From Trichoplusia ni (Eukaryota > Arthropoda > Insecta > Lepidoptera > Noctuidae): a DNA stretch of 64,000 nt. The notes beneath the pieces are model-generated. The model had not been told where the DNA came from. It did no database searches and saw only the letters and a list, made by a program, of their open reading frames with translations. Below are positions 23,197 through 34,900 of the stretch, one piece after another. Position numbers and translations under genes: made by a program. Positions within the stretch are counted from its first letter, which is position 1. Every line of letters begins with the position of its first letter. The DNA is taken from the NCBI RefSeq assembly GCF_003590095.1, contig NC_039482.1, positions 17,005,657 to 17,069,656 of the forward strand, in the 5' to 3' direction.

Positions 23197-23336
23197 TGTA
23201 CCTGCCGGCCGGCTTGTGGCAGGACGGTATCGACGGATCTCTCCGCAAAGGCAACAGATGGATGCACGAGTACAAAGTTCCTATCGACAGAGTCGCATAC
23301 TTCGTTAGGAAGCCAGACGACTTGAGGTTTAAATAG
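23197..23336 (+). CDS. GH31 glycosidase-like (MYORG-like) coding exon 8 (terminal)
   Basis: The acceptor ctgtttccag at 23,196 opens the last exon. Two bases complete Val814, then YLPAGLWQDGIDGSLRKGNR followed by WMHEYKVPIDRVAYFVRKPD and DLRFK, ending in TAG at 23,334-23,336. The YLPAGxW motif is the usual C-terminal beta-domain signature of GH31 proteins. Total coding length over eight exons is 2,580 bp (859 residues plus stop), in frame throughout. No ER-retention tetrapeptide ends the protein. Confidence 0.92.
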
Positions 23337-23620
23337 GCAAGGTATCGGCAAAACTTTTGCAAGTAATATTGAAGCTGGACCATTTCTGAAATTGGAGGAT
23401 TAAGCAAAGTTTTTTCTTCAAAGATTGAAAATGGGGACAGTGATTGCTTTTAATGTGTCTACAAAGGTATTTTTCTTGCTCTTTAAAGGCAGAAAATGAT
23501 GCAAATGTTTAGTATATTTTACTGTTCTCAATATTCAGAAACTAAAGGACATGTTTGAACTGCTTGAAATCAGTTCGTTTGTATCTGTGCATATTAATAA
23601 ACTTTTGTAAGTCATCGATC
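23337..23620 (+). terminator. Probable 3' UTR and polyadenylation site of the GH31 gene
   Basis: The canonical signal AATAAA is at 23,596-23,601 (ttaataaactttt), 260 bp after the stop. Later AT-rich sequence up to about 25.1 kb could provide further sites, so the 3' end is not fixed. Confidence 0.5.
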
Positions 23621-24419
23621 TGTTTTATGTCGTCGATAACTATACTGCATTGGTCACAGATAGATGTATAAGAATAGCTTAAAGTTAAAATTCGATACAA
23701 TATTCACAAAGCAAAAATATGTTAATAAAATAGTCAAAAAGTTGAATGAGAGTTATATAGAGTTGATAGAGTTTTGAGTTCGAATTAAAAATTGCGTCCA
23801 CATTTTGAACGATGTATTTTTATTAATGAAAGGAGAAGTGTCTAAAAAGCAAAGGAATAGGCGTAGGAAGGTATAATAAGGATAGGTCTCAATAGATGTT
23901 TTTTCTAGCTATTTAATAGTCTTCCCTTTTTTCTGTTCTAGTCCTAATAATCTATAAATGCAATGCTTGATTATTTTAAGTGATACTTTAGCATATGTAC
24001 CTAAATTCAACTAAATTGTAAGCTGGCTTTTTACATATAGGTATAGCTTAGTATATTTTTAGATTGTAACGAATCATTCGAAGTAAACAACGCCAAGAGA
24101 TTTAGTTTATTTATAATAGTTAAATAACCAGAATATTTGCATATCCATAGTGAAAAGTAATAGGTTATAAAGTATTTTTTTTTAATAATGAAATAATCAT
24201 ACCCATTTTTTTTATCAAGGGGTCTGGTTTCATAATATTAAATATATTTTACTATCTCTAGATTTAAATAATGAAATAGTTATTTTTGATTTTATAGTTC
24301 GAAGTAGCCTCGAAATAGTTATAAGTGCTATTTTAGACTAAGGATAAATCATTCCAAAGAAGTCTTAGTGTAAAAAGTAATATTTTGATTGCCATTTAAA
24401 AAAATGAAATAAGTTACCA
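23621..24419. other. AT-rich intergenic or extended 3' UTR
   Basis: No open frame, RNA gene or repeat family is recognisable here. It may be transcribed as an extended glycosidase 3' UTR. Confidence 0.3.
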
Positions 24420-24432
24420 TCAATAGGATTTT

Positions 24433-24620
24433 GATAGTAACTGTCGTGAGAATGATTCATTATTAAATGATGTAACGGTTTACTCACGCGTATTTATCGG
24501 GGTAGCCCGACTAGTTTCGGACCCAACCGGAGTCCTTAATCATGAGCAGACGGTTGGGTCCGAAACTAGTCGGGCTACCCCGATAAATACGCGTGAGTAA
24601 ACCGTTACATCATTTAATAA
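24433..24620. mobile_element. Foldback MITE, copy 3 (near-perfect palindrome) with 12-bp direct repeats
   Basis: The left arm from attattaaatgatgtaacg through ctagtttcggacccaaccg is repeated in reverse complement on the right, giving arms of about 75 bp around a short centre (gagtccttaatcatgagcag). Identical 12-bp direct repeats (tcaataggattt) flank it at 24,420-24,431 and 24,621-24,632, a possible target-site duplication. This is the best preserved copy of the family in the window. There is no coding capacity. Confidence 0.85.
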
Positions 24621-25473
24621 TCAATAGGATTTGTTAAAAAAATAGGGGGCCAATTAAATAATGGCATTATAATTGCTATATTATTTATATTGCTTGTATA
24701 AAAGGTTCAATACTTTTATTTTATGTTGTATTAGACTTAAGCTAACTGTAATCATTGCGTTCTGCAAGAAATATTTTACCAAAAAGTTTGGACTTCCATT
24801 CAAATTTGACACTTGTCATCAATATTCGTAAATTTTACAAAAAGGACACTTTTATTGAACATTCTTGCTTTTTTTAATAGAGCTGTTTTTTTTTTCAGTT
24901 TAGAAACCATTTTGAAAAAATAGTCTTTTAAAATATCTACATCTGTCAAACGCTGTTTTCCAGAACACAATTATTATAGTCAAGCCGCTCATAAGCTAAT
25001 GTTGATACGTAATTAGGTACGTAAATAATAATTAATAATAATTGTAATTACTTTTAACATTCCAAAGTTGTGTAGCCCTGTATCTATTTTTAGTATTTTT
25101 GTTTATTAAATGTATATTTTGTTTAAAGAAAAATAGAGCTTAAGTGTGTTTTTTTAGCGTCTATATTCAGTTGTACCAAAGGACGGTTATAAATGTGCTT
25201 TGAAAAACTAGTTTCTCGAACGCTAATCAAAATAGAATTAGTTAATGGTCCGTCAAATCTCTTATAAAGTGCTCTTATTGGTTATGAAACCTTGAAGTAT
25301 GAGTGTCGCTGTTGTCGAAGCAAAACGCAGCTACGCCCAGTGTCATGGGTCCTCTCGCTTCCACGATGGACTACAACTGCTTTATTTAAATAAAAATTTA
25401 CGACACAAGTATTAACTAAAGTTTAAATCTTGCGTCGAGTGGGTTTCACAAACATTTTAACATGTACAAAGAC

Positions 25474-26198
25474 TTCTTAGGTTTACGCGAATGTTAGACA
25501 TTGAAATGAAACTACTTTTACGGATTTTATCGCGGTTTAATTTTAGATTTTTTTCCATATGTCAGAGGAGTCACTGACAAGATTGGTTACATCCTGAAGC
25601 GAGCTTCAATTAAAACATACTTCAAGCCGCCCAAGAAGATTAGCCAGTCCTTACCATCTGTCAAGTGTCACATACCTCTACAAGATGCAGGAGTATACAC
25701 AAACCAAACGAAGCATAGGGACCCGCGTTAAAGAACACATAGCTGACGTCAAACACCGCCGCTCAACGAAGTCTGCAGTCGCCGAACATGCTGAAGGTTC
25801 CAGCCATTATATTAGATTTGACCAACCACAGATCCTCGCTAAAGAATCCAAATTCCTACCTAGGATGTTTCGCGAGGCTATTGAGATTAAAAAACACCCT
25901 AATTTCAATAGAGAAGATGGCTGGAAGATATCACCTACTTGGGATCCAATAATAAATAAACTCAAGGCCAAACCCAAGAGCAGCGCTGCAAGACATCAAG
26001 ACACAGTGAGCTCATACTGCGTAGGTCGGACCACAAATAATTAATTAAAATATGAAGGTAGAACGAGCAACATCTTCTGTCAAGACGAACGCCATCTCAG
26101 TCTGCCCGTGACCATGATACCTGCAAAGGTTTCGAAACGTCGGGAACTAAAATCTAAAATTAAACCGCGTAGAAATCCGTAAAAGTAGTTTCATTTCA
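25474..26198 (+). mobile_element. Penelope-like retroelement remnant with inverted termini
   Basis: The remnant is bounded by 51-bp near-perfect inverted repeats at 25,498-25,548 and 26,152-26,202 (acattgaaatgaaactactt in the left arm, reverse complement at right). Identical 12-bp direct repeats (atgtacaaagac) at 25,462-25,473 and 26,199-26,210 look like a target-site duplication. Inside is a broken C-terminal coding part of a Penelope-type polyprotein. Penelope-like elements are known to carry terminal repeats in direct or inverted orientation and to produce variable target duplications. The reverse transcriptase domain is absent, so this is a 5'-truncated copy. Confidence 0.7.
25555..26044 (+). 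pseudogene. Penelope-like element C-terminal GIY-YIG endonuclease region, frameshifted
   Basis: One frame from 25,555 reads PYVRGVTDKIGYILKRASIK and continues to HIPLQDAGVYT. The adjacent +1 frame from about 25,700 continues QTKRSIGTRVKEHIADVKHR and then SAVAEHAEGSSHYIRF, AIEIKKHPNFNREDGW and SPTWDPIINKL, ending in TAA at 26,042-26,044. This order is that of the linker and GIY-YIG nuclease of Penelope-like retroelements. The segment between GVY and QTKRS, which normally carries the second half of the GIY-YIG motif, is missing, and the frame changes there. The copy is therefore dead. The Arg and Glu positions of the nuclease core (RVKEH, REAIEI) are still visible. Confidence 0.75.
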
Positions 26199-26210
26199 AT
26201 GTACAAAGAC

Positions 26211-26332
26211 ATCCAGACTCAGAACAAGCATTCGTGGATCACACAAAAGCTTGTCATACGCGGAGATAGAACTCACGACGCGTCGCGTTGTAGGTTTGGC
26301 GTGACCTGTACCACTCGCTTATCCATACAAGC
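26211..26332 (-). mobile_element. tRNA-derived SINE, minus strand
   Basis: Read on the minus strand, a degenerate A-box (ggataagcgagtggta) and B-box region (gagttctatctccgcg) precede 'gacaagcttttgtgtgatcc' and 'acgaatgcttgttctgagtc'. The left side runs directly into the duplicated 12-bp repeat of the Penelope-like remnant, which suggests that element inserted into or beside this SINE. Confidence 0.65.
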
Positions 26333-29300
26333 ACTGTGCATCAGACATTACCTTACTTACGATTGATTAGCCTTCTTGAAACTAGGAGATGGGGACTTTT
26401 TGGTAAAATATGGTTGGATTATAAATAGCGACATTGTTTATTTTTCAATGGAAATTTTTAAGTAAGTTTGAGTCATTCCATTATGAGTTACAATATTTAA
26501 AAAAGCCGTGGTAGAGAGACTTTCCAGATTAATAATTATTTTTTTAATATTAGCTTTAATACCAATGCACTTGTTTGTCGAGCAGTAAGTATTTAAATCA
26601 AATGGATATTTTATTATTATTATTTATAAATAATGCTTGTGTGTGGCCATGCACATAAGAGTGTGTATTTTTTTAAACGGCGTGAAATATGCAAGTTTTT
26701 TTTGTTGTTCAAGTTGAATCAGATCATTGTATTTTTCATGTAATTAATTCCATGATTAAACATATATTTAGATATGCGTTATTTTCTATCTGTGTTGTGT
26801 TGAAATTTAGAATCGCTTTGGTTGGTCTTTTTAGAATTAGGTAACCAAAAAGTATTGTATACGACTGTTCATTGTTTAATGCATTTAAAAATAAAAAGAG
26901 CTGTTATTAAATGTTTTAAAATTTCACAACTGTTTTTTCTTTTACTCCTCATTTTAACTTTTACGCTGAAAAATACTCTGTAACAAGTCCATAAGGTTGA
27001 ATTTTCTTTGGGACGGGATAAAAAAATGAAACAACAATATTTTCAAACATTTTTTTTATTACTCATAATGAATCATACATGACCACCAAACACGCTGAAT
27101 GGATTATAGCGACGTGACTGATACTATGAAATTTAATGAGTATTTTATATTACATACGATCATAAATATGCACCTATTACCCTTGAGGGCGTTACATTAT
27201 TCAAATTATTAAATATCGAATCAATAATTTTATTATCAATCAACAGATGTTTAACGCAAGCTATTGTATTTCGACGCATAATATACTTAAAACTTCAATA
27301 TACTATGAAGTTTTAGAGTGTTTTGATTGTGGGAAAGAGACAGCAATACACAGGATGTAGCATCATCTCCCTTCCACAATTGCAACAGTTATTTAAGATC
27401 TCATTGTAGACTAAGGAGAGGTCAATGTTATAGTATGCGCCGAAATATCATTTGAAGACAGAACTTGATATCAGCAAGTCCTTTACAACAAGCGTATACA
27501 GGAGTTACCTTGCAACTGATTTTAAGCCTTGAATAGCTGTCAAACAAATCACCGATCAGTCTTACTTACCATTTAGCGTGTTACTAACGACCTTAGTAAA
27601 TGATGATGGTGGAATTCAATTTGTTTTGGAGTTTACACGAATATAAACTTACTCGCACCCACTCATAAGGTTGATTTTAGCTTGTGCTATTTTCGACTTT
27701 CAGGTGGGAAGTAACAGGTGCGTCTCACTTTAAATATCAATCTTACCATTTACAAATAAGGGTTATTTTAGCTTGTCTCATAATAAGTGCGTCTCAGTTC
27801 GTAGCATTATTGGATCGGTATTGTTTATTTGTTGGCAGAGGGTAGTTCACCACACTGTATTAGTGAGACGAGTAATATGAAAGATTTAACACATTTGCAT
27901 ACAATGCAATCAGAATCTTATAAGTAGGTGTATCAGAGTTCAAATTCGTTTAAATTTTATTACTTTAGTAAACATAGGTGTTATGTAATCTCACTATTAG
28001 AATCAGATTGAGTGTAAGTGACAATTAATTTTATTATTATTTGTATTATGTTTGTTATAAACTTATTTCCAATTTCCATCTTCATCATTTATCAGGGTGC
28101 TTCGTATTTCAATACACATCGGCTTCTAGCACCACATAAGCATTAAGACTCATTTTTCTTTTAAATAAAGTCTGCTAAACACTTTTTTGATGGTATTTTA
28201 ACCTGGCCTTTTTTGTATATCCATGGTGAGGTATTAAATTGAAAATATTTTGTGACTTTGTTTAGCAGACTCTATCTTAATTTAGCTTTAATCATCGCAT
28301 TGATCTTCTACCTACCTACAATAAATCCATCTTTTCCTTCTTATGTTTAACCGTCAGCAGACAATTTCGATTCTTTTATTCTACGAATTGATGACAAACA
28401 GTCATACGGTGTACCTGGTCGTGAACTTTGTTTAATTGGCGTTTAGCGTCAATAGTGTTCTTATAAATAGTCCATAGATGGGATTGAGGTAAAGCAGGTT
28501 TGTTGGCAAATAATTAGTATTTTTTTATGATGCTAAGTTGAGGTATATATACAAGCTTACTTAGGTAAGCCGCATGGCTGTGTGCCAACACTTGACAGAC
28601 ATAAACACTATGAAAATACAGTAAATAATACATGTTACCCACAGTTGGAAGAATACAACATTTAATAATTTCAATAATGGTTTATTTCTCAGAGCTATTG
28701 ATGTTCACTAAGCTGATACAATTCTTAATTTTAATAACATTTTAATATTCCTAATAATATGCATTAATTAGAATTCTAGCTATAAAATACAATAGTAAAC
28801 TTTAGGGTTCAGGCTTTACCGCCAGCTAGACAGTGGACGCCGGCCGAAAAGAACAAAGCCTATTTAAATCATTCGTTATCTTTCCGAAGCAATTGTCGTC
28901 GTCTCCAATGCGCACGTTGGTCACAAACACCGAGAACACCGCAATATTACTTTAAAGGCTCTTTAAAACTCTTTACTACTTTTCGCTCCACGTTACTTTA
29001 AAACAATATTAGGGTTCCCATTTAGCATGTATGCTACGGCTACAATTGACTGCTGAAGCCAAAAGTGGTGACAACGTGTGACATTGGCTCGGACCACTCC
29101 CACAAGGTATTCCGCACTTCCCTGTTTCGTCCCATCCAAACTACCTAAAGCATAAACCATAATGAAACAATATTGTGCTCACATCAATCCACACAGTAAC
29201 ACATACTATATTATATAAGTATTTATTTTAAACTATAAAATAAAAACTCATTCGTTGAGATACATAAAAAATTAAAAAGAATTATTCTTCTTCATGTATT

Positions 29301-31374
29301 CGATTTTTAAAGTATACTTTTTATGTTATTACATTGTGCTGGTGCGTTCGGAATACGAATTGATCTCGCTATATTTTTTTCTATATTAAGAAATGTTGGC
29401 CAAGTAAGCGATTATTGTGTGACATTAATCCACTTATAACTATGGATGACTTAAAATTAATTGACTCAAACATTTTTATTGGATATTTGGCAAATAAGGA
29501 CAACGCAACAGTGGAGACGCGGGCAAGCAAGCAGGTTACATATAGTTGTTATAGTTTGGAGTGGCTCGACGCGCTCGCCGCGCCCGCCCGTCGCGGTTCA
29601 AAGCCTGCATGTCTGCTTACACACTAGATGCTGATTCATCATGGATCATATCACATTCGCTCACACCCGAACATAACATTTTGAAACAAATCGGTTATCT
29701 AATGGAGTACTTTATCTATAATTACATGAGGGTTGTATCGTTGACAAACAATAGTAAATTGCTAAAAAAACAATTCATCTGAATAGGAACAAATTTTTAA
29801 AAGACTATAATGATTTTATAAGTATTTGGGTCGCCTCGACTAGAAATTTCAAACAGAAATACAACAGACCGAAAATATATAATTATGCCAAAATAATAAA
29901 ATAGAGATTCAACAATCTCATTTTATATCAATATCTTTTGGAAATGAGTAACCTTTATATAACACGTATTTATAACTATGTTATATTACTACCCTTCGAC
30001 GCAACAAGCAAATATCAACTTAAACAGAGGTAAATATAATGAATTCTTTAATAATAGTTTTCTACTAAAACATTTATTATTTATAATGGATAAGCTCTCT
30101 ACCGTTTTAGGCTCCTGTTGGTCTAGAATAACACAGATGTCTTCAGTGGCATACAGTTGCGATCGACCCCAGCTCGGAGAGGCGGCCGCGGCGGGAGGTG
30201 CAGGAGTCTCCCACCGCCGCCGAGTCTGTGCCGCACGCGGGGCCGACAGCTGCCCGCGTTGCGATAGCCGAGTGTACGCGCAACTCATTCAAAACAGCCG
30301 ACAAGACAAATCTTTAGCGTGATGCAAATTGACCTCAATGCTGGATTATTTAATATCTGAGTCTGCAATCGATCGTAACTTTACTATAATAAATCGCAGG
30401 GAAATAAGCTCGAGTCGAAAACAAAGTGGAAAACGTCACTCCTTACAACTAACTGATTTACTTACGCGGTACGGACAAGAAGTCATCTTTGTCGTTCTAG
30501 AGTCGTAATAATAAGTCTCATCTAACAAATATGAATAGACAGCGGCGCGCGCACGACGCGCCGGCCCCACGCATGACTTTATATTTAAGAATGCCTTTTT
30601 AAGACAACATTTTGTTAAATATAACTTTATTTAAACCTTTATAAAAGTACCATCAGGTTTTATATTAACGTCAGTTACCATGACATTTTGTGTTTATCAC
30701 GTCCCTTTTAAGCGACTACGTTAAATAAAAGAATTGCCGCTAAGATATTTTGTACAATTTGTAAATCACAAATGGCAATAGCAAAATAATTTTTCTTTTC
30801 CATTCCTCAAAAATTTTGATCGCAAAGCGGTGATTGGCTAAACAAAATGGACCGGTTACGCTAAATATCATGTATAAAAGCACTACAGTTTTGTATAAGA
30901 CCAAATTTTAAAATATCATCAGAAATATATTTTAAATGGCAAGCTACTAGAAAACAGTTGTATTTTAGAAAAAAATGGACGTCTCTGTTCTTAGGTCGAG
31001 AATTGGTTATTTTATAATTGGATGTGGTTAGGACACTGTCAGTTTGGGAGTTACGAATCGGCCGTGGTTTGCACAACACAATTTGACACCAGCACTTCGA
31101 TTTTTTGTTATATCATTATAAACTAAGATTTTATCAAACTCATTAGCAGTCTGTTAATTGCATTCATATATCACAAAAATTCAGCATCTATTTGCAAACT
31201 ATCTCATGCGGAGTAGTGGCCTCGGGAGTCATCGATTACGAGCTTTTCTTTCATTATCACAGCCTTATTTTCCTACAACAATTACACTTTTCTTTGGTTC
31301 ACTCGGTTCGTAACCGTCGACTCCTGGGGAGAGGCTCACTTCTTCGATGAGAAGGATACAAATAGACCCGAAAC
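26333..31374. other. Intergenic interval and probable futsch 3' UTR
   Basis: About 5 kb of mostly AT-rich DNA lies between the SINE and the futsch stop codon. The part nearest 31,375 is likely futsch 3' UTR on the minus strand; a possible minus-strand AATAAA (plus-strand tttatt) is at 30,626-30,631, but several weaker AT-rich options exist. A 13-bp inverted repeat (agtctgctaaaca / tgtttagcagact) lies around 28,167-28,272. GC-rich patches at 29,565-29,600, 30,140-30,310 and 30,540-30,575 stand out. I could not support any protein-coding exon here. Confidence 0.4.
30140..30310. other. GC-rich patch of unknown role
   Basis: The block contains ggcggccgcggcgggaggtg and further CG-rich runs in otherwise about 30 % GC sequence. 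Open frames cross it on both strands (Ala/Arg-rich on either), which is expected for GC-rich DNA and is not evidence for coding. It could be a CpG-type promoter or first exon, or part of the futsch 3' UTR. Confidence 0.3.
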
Positions 31375-31544
31375 CTAGAACTCAAGTCTATAGGCCGCGC
31401 ACGAAGTCTCGTGGTCCTGAAGGTTGATGGTGCAGCGAGAGGCGGATGGCGAGAGGTCGATCTTATACTTCTCGAGAGCTTCTTCATTTTCGGTCACCCA
31501 GTAGCCAAGCACGTCGGTGTCATACGTAGGGATAATGGTTACTT
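31375..31544 (-). CDS. futsch: futsch (MAP1 homologue) terminal coding exon
   Basis: On the minus strand the acceptor ctatttttgcag precedes 31,544. The exon encodes the last 55 residues after a split Glu codon: VTIIPTYDTDVLGYWVTENE then EALEKYKIDLSPSASRCTIN and LQDHETSCAAYRLEF, stop at 31,375-31,377. This is the end of the MAP1 light-chain C-terminal domain (VTxIPTxDT ... xExxFxxxxxEF in vertebrate MAP1A/B/S), and it closely matches insect Futsch. Phase 1 joins it exactly to the giant exon (TTAG | AAGTA). It is the most conserved part of the protein, known in MAP1 proteins for binding actin and partner proteins. Confidence 0.95.
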
Positions 31545-31771
31545 CTGCAAAAATAGAAAATACTATACGTAAGCAACGTTTCGGTCGAATACCCATCTAT
31601 TAAATAGATTTCAATTGTAACTTTCAAGAGTATGATGCATACGAAAAAGATGTAACGGTTTATTCCCGCGTACTTATTGCCCGACTAGTTTTTCACCCAA
31701 ACTGTTGCATCTTGAAAGCATCTATACAATATTTAACGTATAGTTTTAAGAATAAAAGTTGTTTTTCTTAC
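31545..31771 (-). other. futsch: Last intron of futsch (227 bp)
   Basis: Minus-strand donor TTAG|GTAAGAAAAA at 31,771 and acceptor ending tttttgcag at 31,545. Much of its middle is a degraded foldback MITE arm. Confidence 0.9.
31648..31717. mobile_element. Foldback MITE, copy 4 (short, degraded)
   Basis: The sequence aaaagatgtaacggtttatt and cccgcgtacttattgcccga are followed by ctagtttttcacccaaactg and ttgcatctt. This is a collapsed foldback copy, with the arms' outer parts at both ends, inserted in the last futsch intron. Confidence 0.65.
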
Positions 31772-31965
31772 CTAAATCTTTATCTTCCCATGTCTTCTTG
31801 GCATCCAGAAGAGCATTATAGATCTCCTTCGATGGTTCCGTGCCTGAGAATACATAGTAGCGTGCTCGAACTCGCTTAAAGAACTCGACGGCAGAGTAAT
31901 ATGAGTTGCCATGGTGAGGCACGTAAGTCAGTTCCATGTATACCGGCGCTGGAGCCTTCTTCTTG
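31772..31965 (-). other. futsch: futsch MAP1 light-chain C-terminal domain, N-terminal half
   Basis: The residues APVYMELTYVPHHGNSYYSA, FFKRVRARYYVFSGTEPSKE and IYNALLDAKKTWEDKDL match the conserved MAP1 light-chain fold (xDLxYxPxHGN ... FFxRVRxxYYVxSG). The domain is interrupted by the last intron and completed by the terminal exon. Confidence 0.9.
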
Positions 31966-34900
31966 CTGGGTGACTCTGAGGCGCGGCTCTTCGCTTCCTT
32001 GCTCTTCTCCTGGTTGATCTTATTTTTGTTTAGAACGGCGGAACTCGTCTGTTTCTTAGGGGTACTCTTACCATCTGTTGGAGGCATTATCGGACTAGGC
32101 AAGCCTAACGGTTTACCCCAAGACTCAATCGGATCTTTTGATAGTTTACGAGTTTCACTGCTCTGTTCAGATTTTTCGAACTTCATTTCTTGCTTGCTAG
32201 TTGAACTGCTTTCAGTAACTTTCTTTGATTCTGATTTGAGATCTTTTAATGTAATCGTGCTTTCTTCCTTCGAAGAACGGCTGGAACTTGCATGGAACTT
32301 TGAGTCAAGTTCGTATTTAGCTGTTATATTGGAGATTACTTCGGATCCACTAACTTTTTTATGCTCTTCAATAGCCTTTTCAAAATGTTCGTCCGCTTCT
32401 TTTAAGAATGTGGCATCACTGTGTTTTATATGTTCAGATTTTTCTTGGGATAAAAATTCCTCAGTCATTTTCGATACTGATTTGCCGACGTGTACTTCAG
32501 TCGTGGTAACCTCTGAATGTGTTGAGTCATCTTCAGGAAGTTGACCGTAAACAGAAGTTGTCATTAAATCTCTGTCTGGCATTGATTCGTGTTTCTCGAA
32601 TATTTCATGTTGTGACCGTGCCGTGTCTAATTCAAAACTAAGGTTTGATCGTGGGGAATGTGCAATTTGTGACTTTGTACTACTAGGGCTACCTGGACCA
32701 TCATCATCACTGTAATACATGCCACTGCTTTCTGTGCCCCAAACATGAGTAGCAGCTCTTGAACCTCTTGAACTTATATCGGACGGTGGTGATGAGATAC
32801 CCTGGTGATCTAGATCGTCACTAGCTGCTGAAGAGCTTCGCATGTCTCCGGTTTTTGATGATAATTTTGAAAATGATTTCTCACTTTCACCTGTATCTAC
32901 AGTTTCTTCGAACTCTTCCTTAAATTCGGATATTGTTGTTTTGGTAGATTTCGTAGTTTTAGTAACACCGTCACTGCCCTTGCTCACTGTGGTTGTCTCT
33001 ACGGTCACCTTTATTTTTTCTGGACTGATGACCTCTTTAGTAGTGACAACTGTTATGGTCTGCGTGATTTCATTTTCACCTTCCTTGATAACCTTAGTGA
33101 AGGTTTCAGTGCCAGTAGTTATTTCGCCGACCGGTGACCGCTGCTTTTTAGGTTTTTGTTCTTCTTTCTCTTGAGGTTCTAAAGGCAGTCGATTTATTTC
33201 AGGTCTGTCATCAAGTACTTGCCTTTCTTCTTGTGCTACGGGTTGTTTTTCTATTTCTTCTAGTTCTTCTGGAGACCAGTCGTCAAGACCAGTTCCTGGA
33301 GGTAGATACGTTATTTGTGTCCGGACGTCTTTTGTTGTCTCAACTGTGCCATCGTCTTTAGCATTTTCTGTTATTGTCTCAGTAACTGTTTTTACAGCTA
33401 CATCATTTGTTTGCCTATTAGAAAGTTCTTCTTTACTAACATTAGTTGTAATAGTCTGAGTAATCCTTTCACCCTGCTCTGACTTTATGATATTTGTTTT
33501 TCTGTCAACTGAAGTTTTGACTTTGCCAGTGGACACCAGTCCTTGCAAAGCTGCCTGTAAATCACTGTCTGACGTCTTTTGGAATTCTGAGACAGTTATT
33601 TTGACATCTTTGGTTGTTTCAGTAGCACCGTCTGGGAATTCGTCTACCGTCGTAGTTTCAACCGTAGTTCTAACGCGTTTTATATTAACATCATTGCTTG
33701 CCAAAAATTCTCGTTTTGTTAACGTAGTAATTTTACGTTTTATCGTTACTGATCCCCGTTGAATTACTTCATTTTTAACATCTAAGTCTTCTGTCTGGCT
33801 TTCCACCTTCTCAGAATCATCGATACGTAGTTCATCAGGCCGTTCGGAAATTTCTTCTGTGTTTTGTGCCGAAGTCAATACGTCTGCAATCGTCACAGTT
33901 TCCTTTCTTTTAGTTATTACTGTACCATCAGGGTATTCATCTTCTGTAACACGTCTAATAATCGTTTTAATTTTCCTGGACTTTGTTTGTTCATTGACAA
34001 ATTCCTGAATAATAGTCACGACTGTTGATTTTCTAATAATTTGTACACCGTTTTCGATGATAAGCTCTTCATCGATTTGTCGGGATTCTTCCGGTTTGTC
34101 GATTGCAACGTAACCCGCAAGATTTTCGTAGAACGCTTCTGATCTATAGTCATCCAATGTCACTTTTTTATCTCTTGTGATCTCAATGCTACCGTCCGGA
34201 AGATCGGTGCAAGTCTCTGTTTCAACTGTAGTCCTAACCTTCTTTTTCCCATCATCAAAAACTTCTTTCGTAGTTTTGATGGTTATTGTTTGTTCTAGTG
34301 GTTTTCCATCTCTAATTACGACATTGTTGATTGTCTCTTCAGAGATTTGAACGTCGCCATCTTGAGCATGTTCTTCAGTTCTCGGGGTTAAGATAACAGT
34401 TGTTGATTGGTCGTCTTGAATATCACTAACAACGGTACTGGTATTGACAGTTGTTTGTGATGAACCATCATCATGAACATCAGTGGTTGTTACGGTTTTA
34501 ACCGTCTTCAGTTTCCTCAATACATTCAGGTTATCACAGTATTTTGTTTTGACAACTTTGGTGTTAATTTTTCTGGTAATTATTCTTTCATTTTCTAGTA
34601 TTTCGAGAATCTCTGTACTATCATCTATTTCAGGCTCTCCTAAAGGTGATAAATCTATGAGCGCAGCTTCTATTTTTCTTATTTCACTCAGTTCGTCTTC
34701 AGTAAACTCGTTTGTTGTAAGAATTTCATCAACGATTGCTACCTTCTCACTAGCTTTTGTCACTACTGAGCCACCGGGATGGTCGTCTTCAACTGTAGTT
34801 CTAGTTGTCGTTTTGTATCGTTTGATTTTCTGTGGAACGTTTGCATATTCCTGTACTGCAGTGTCAATCGTTATTTTTCTCTTGATGGTAGTACCATCTT

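Noticed and set aside
22714..23325. 203-codon continuous plus-strand frame through exon 7 and beyond
   Set aside because: The part after 22,879 reads through intron 7 and its foldback MITE. Splice sites and GH31 homology place the real continuation at 23,197 in another frame.
29978..30322. Open frames on both strands across the GC-rich patch
   Set aside because: Ala/Arg-rich translations on both strands are expected from GC-rich sequence. No splice-consistent exon or homology is seen.
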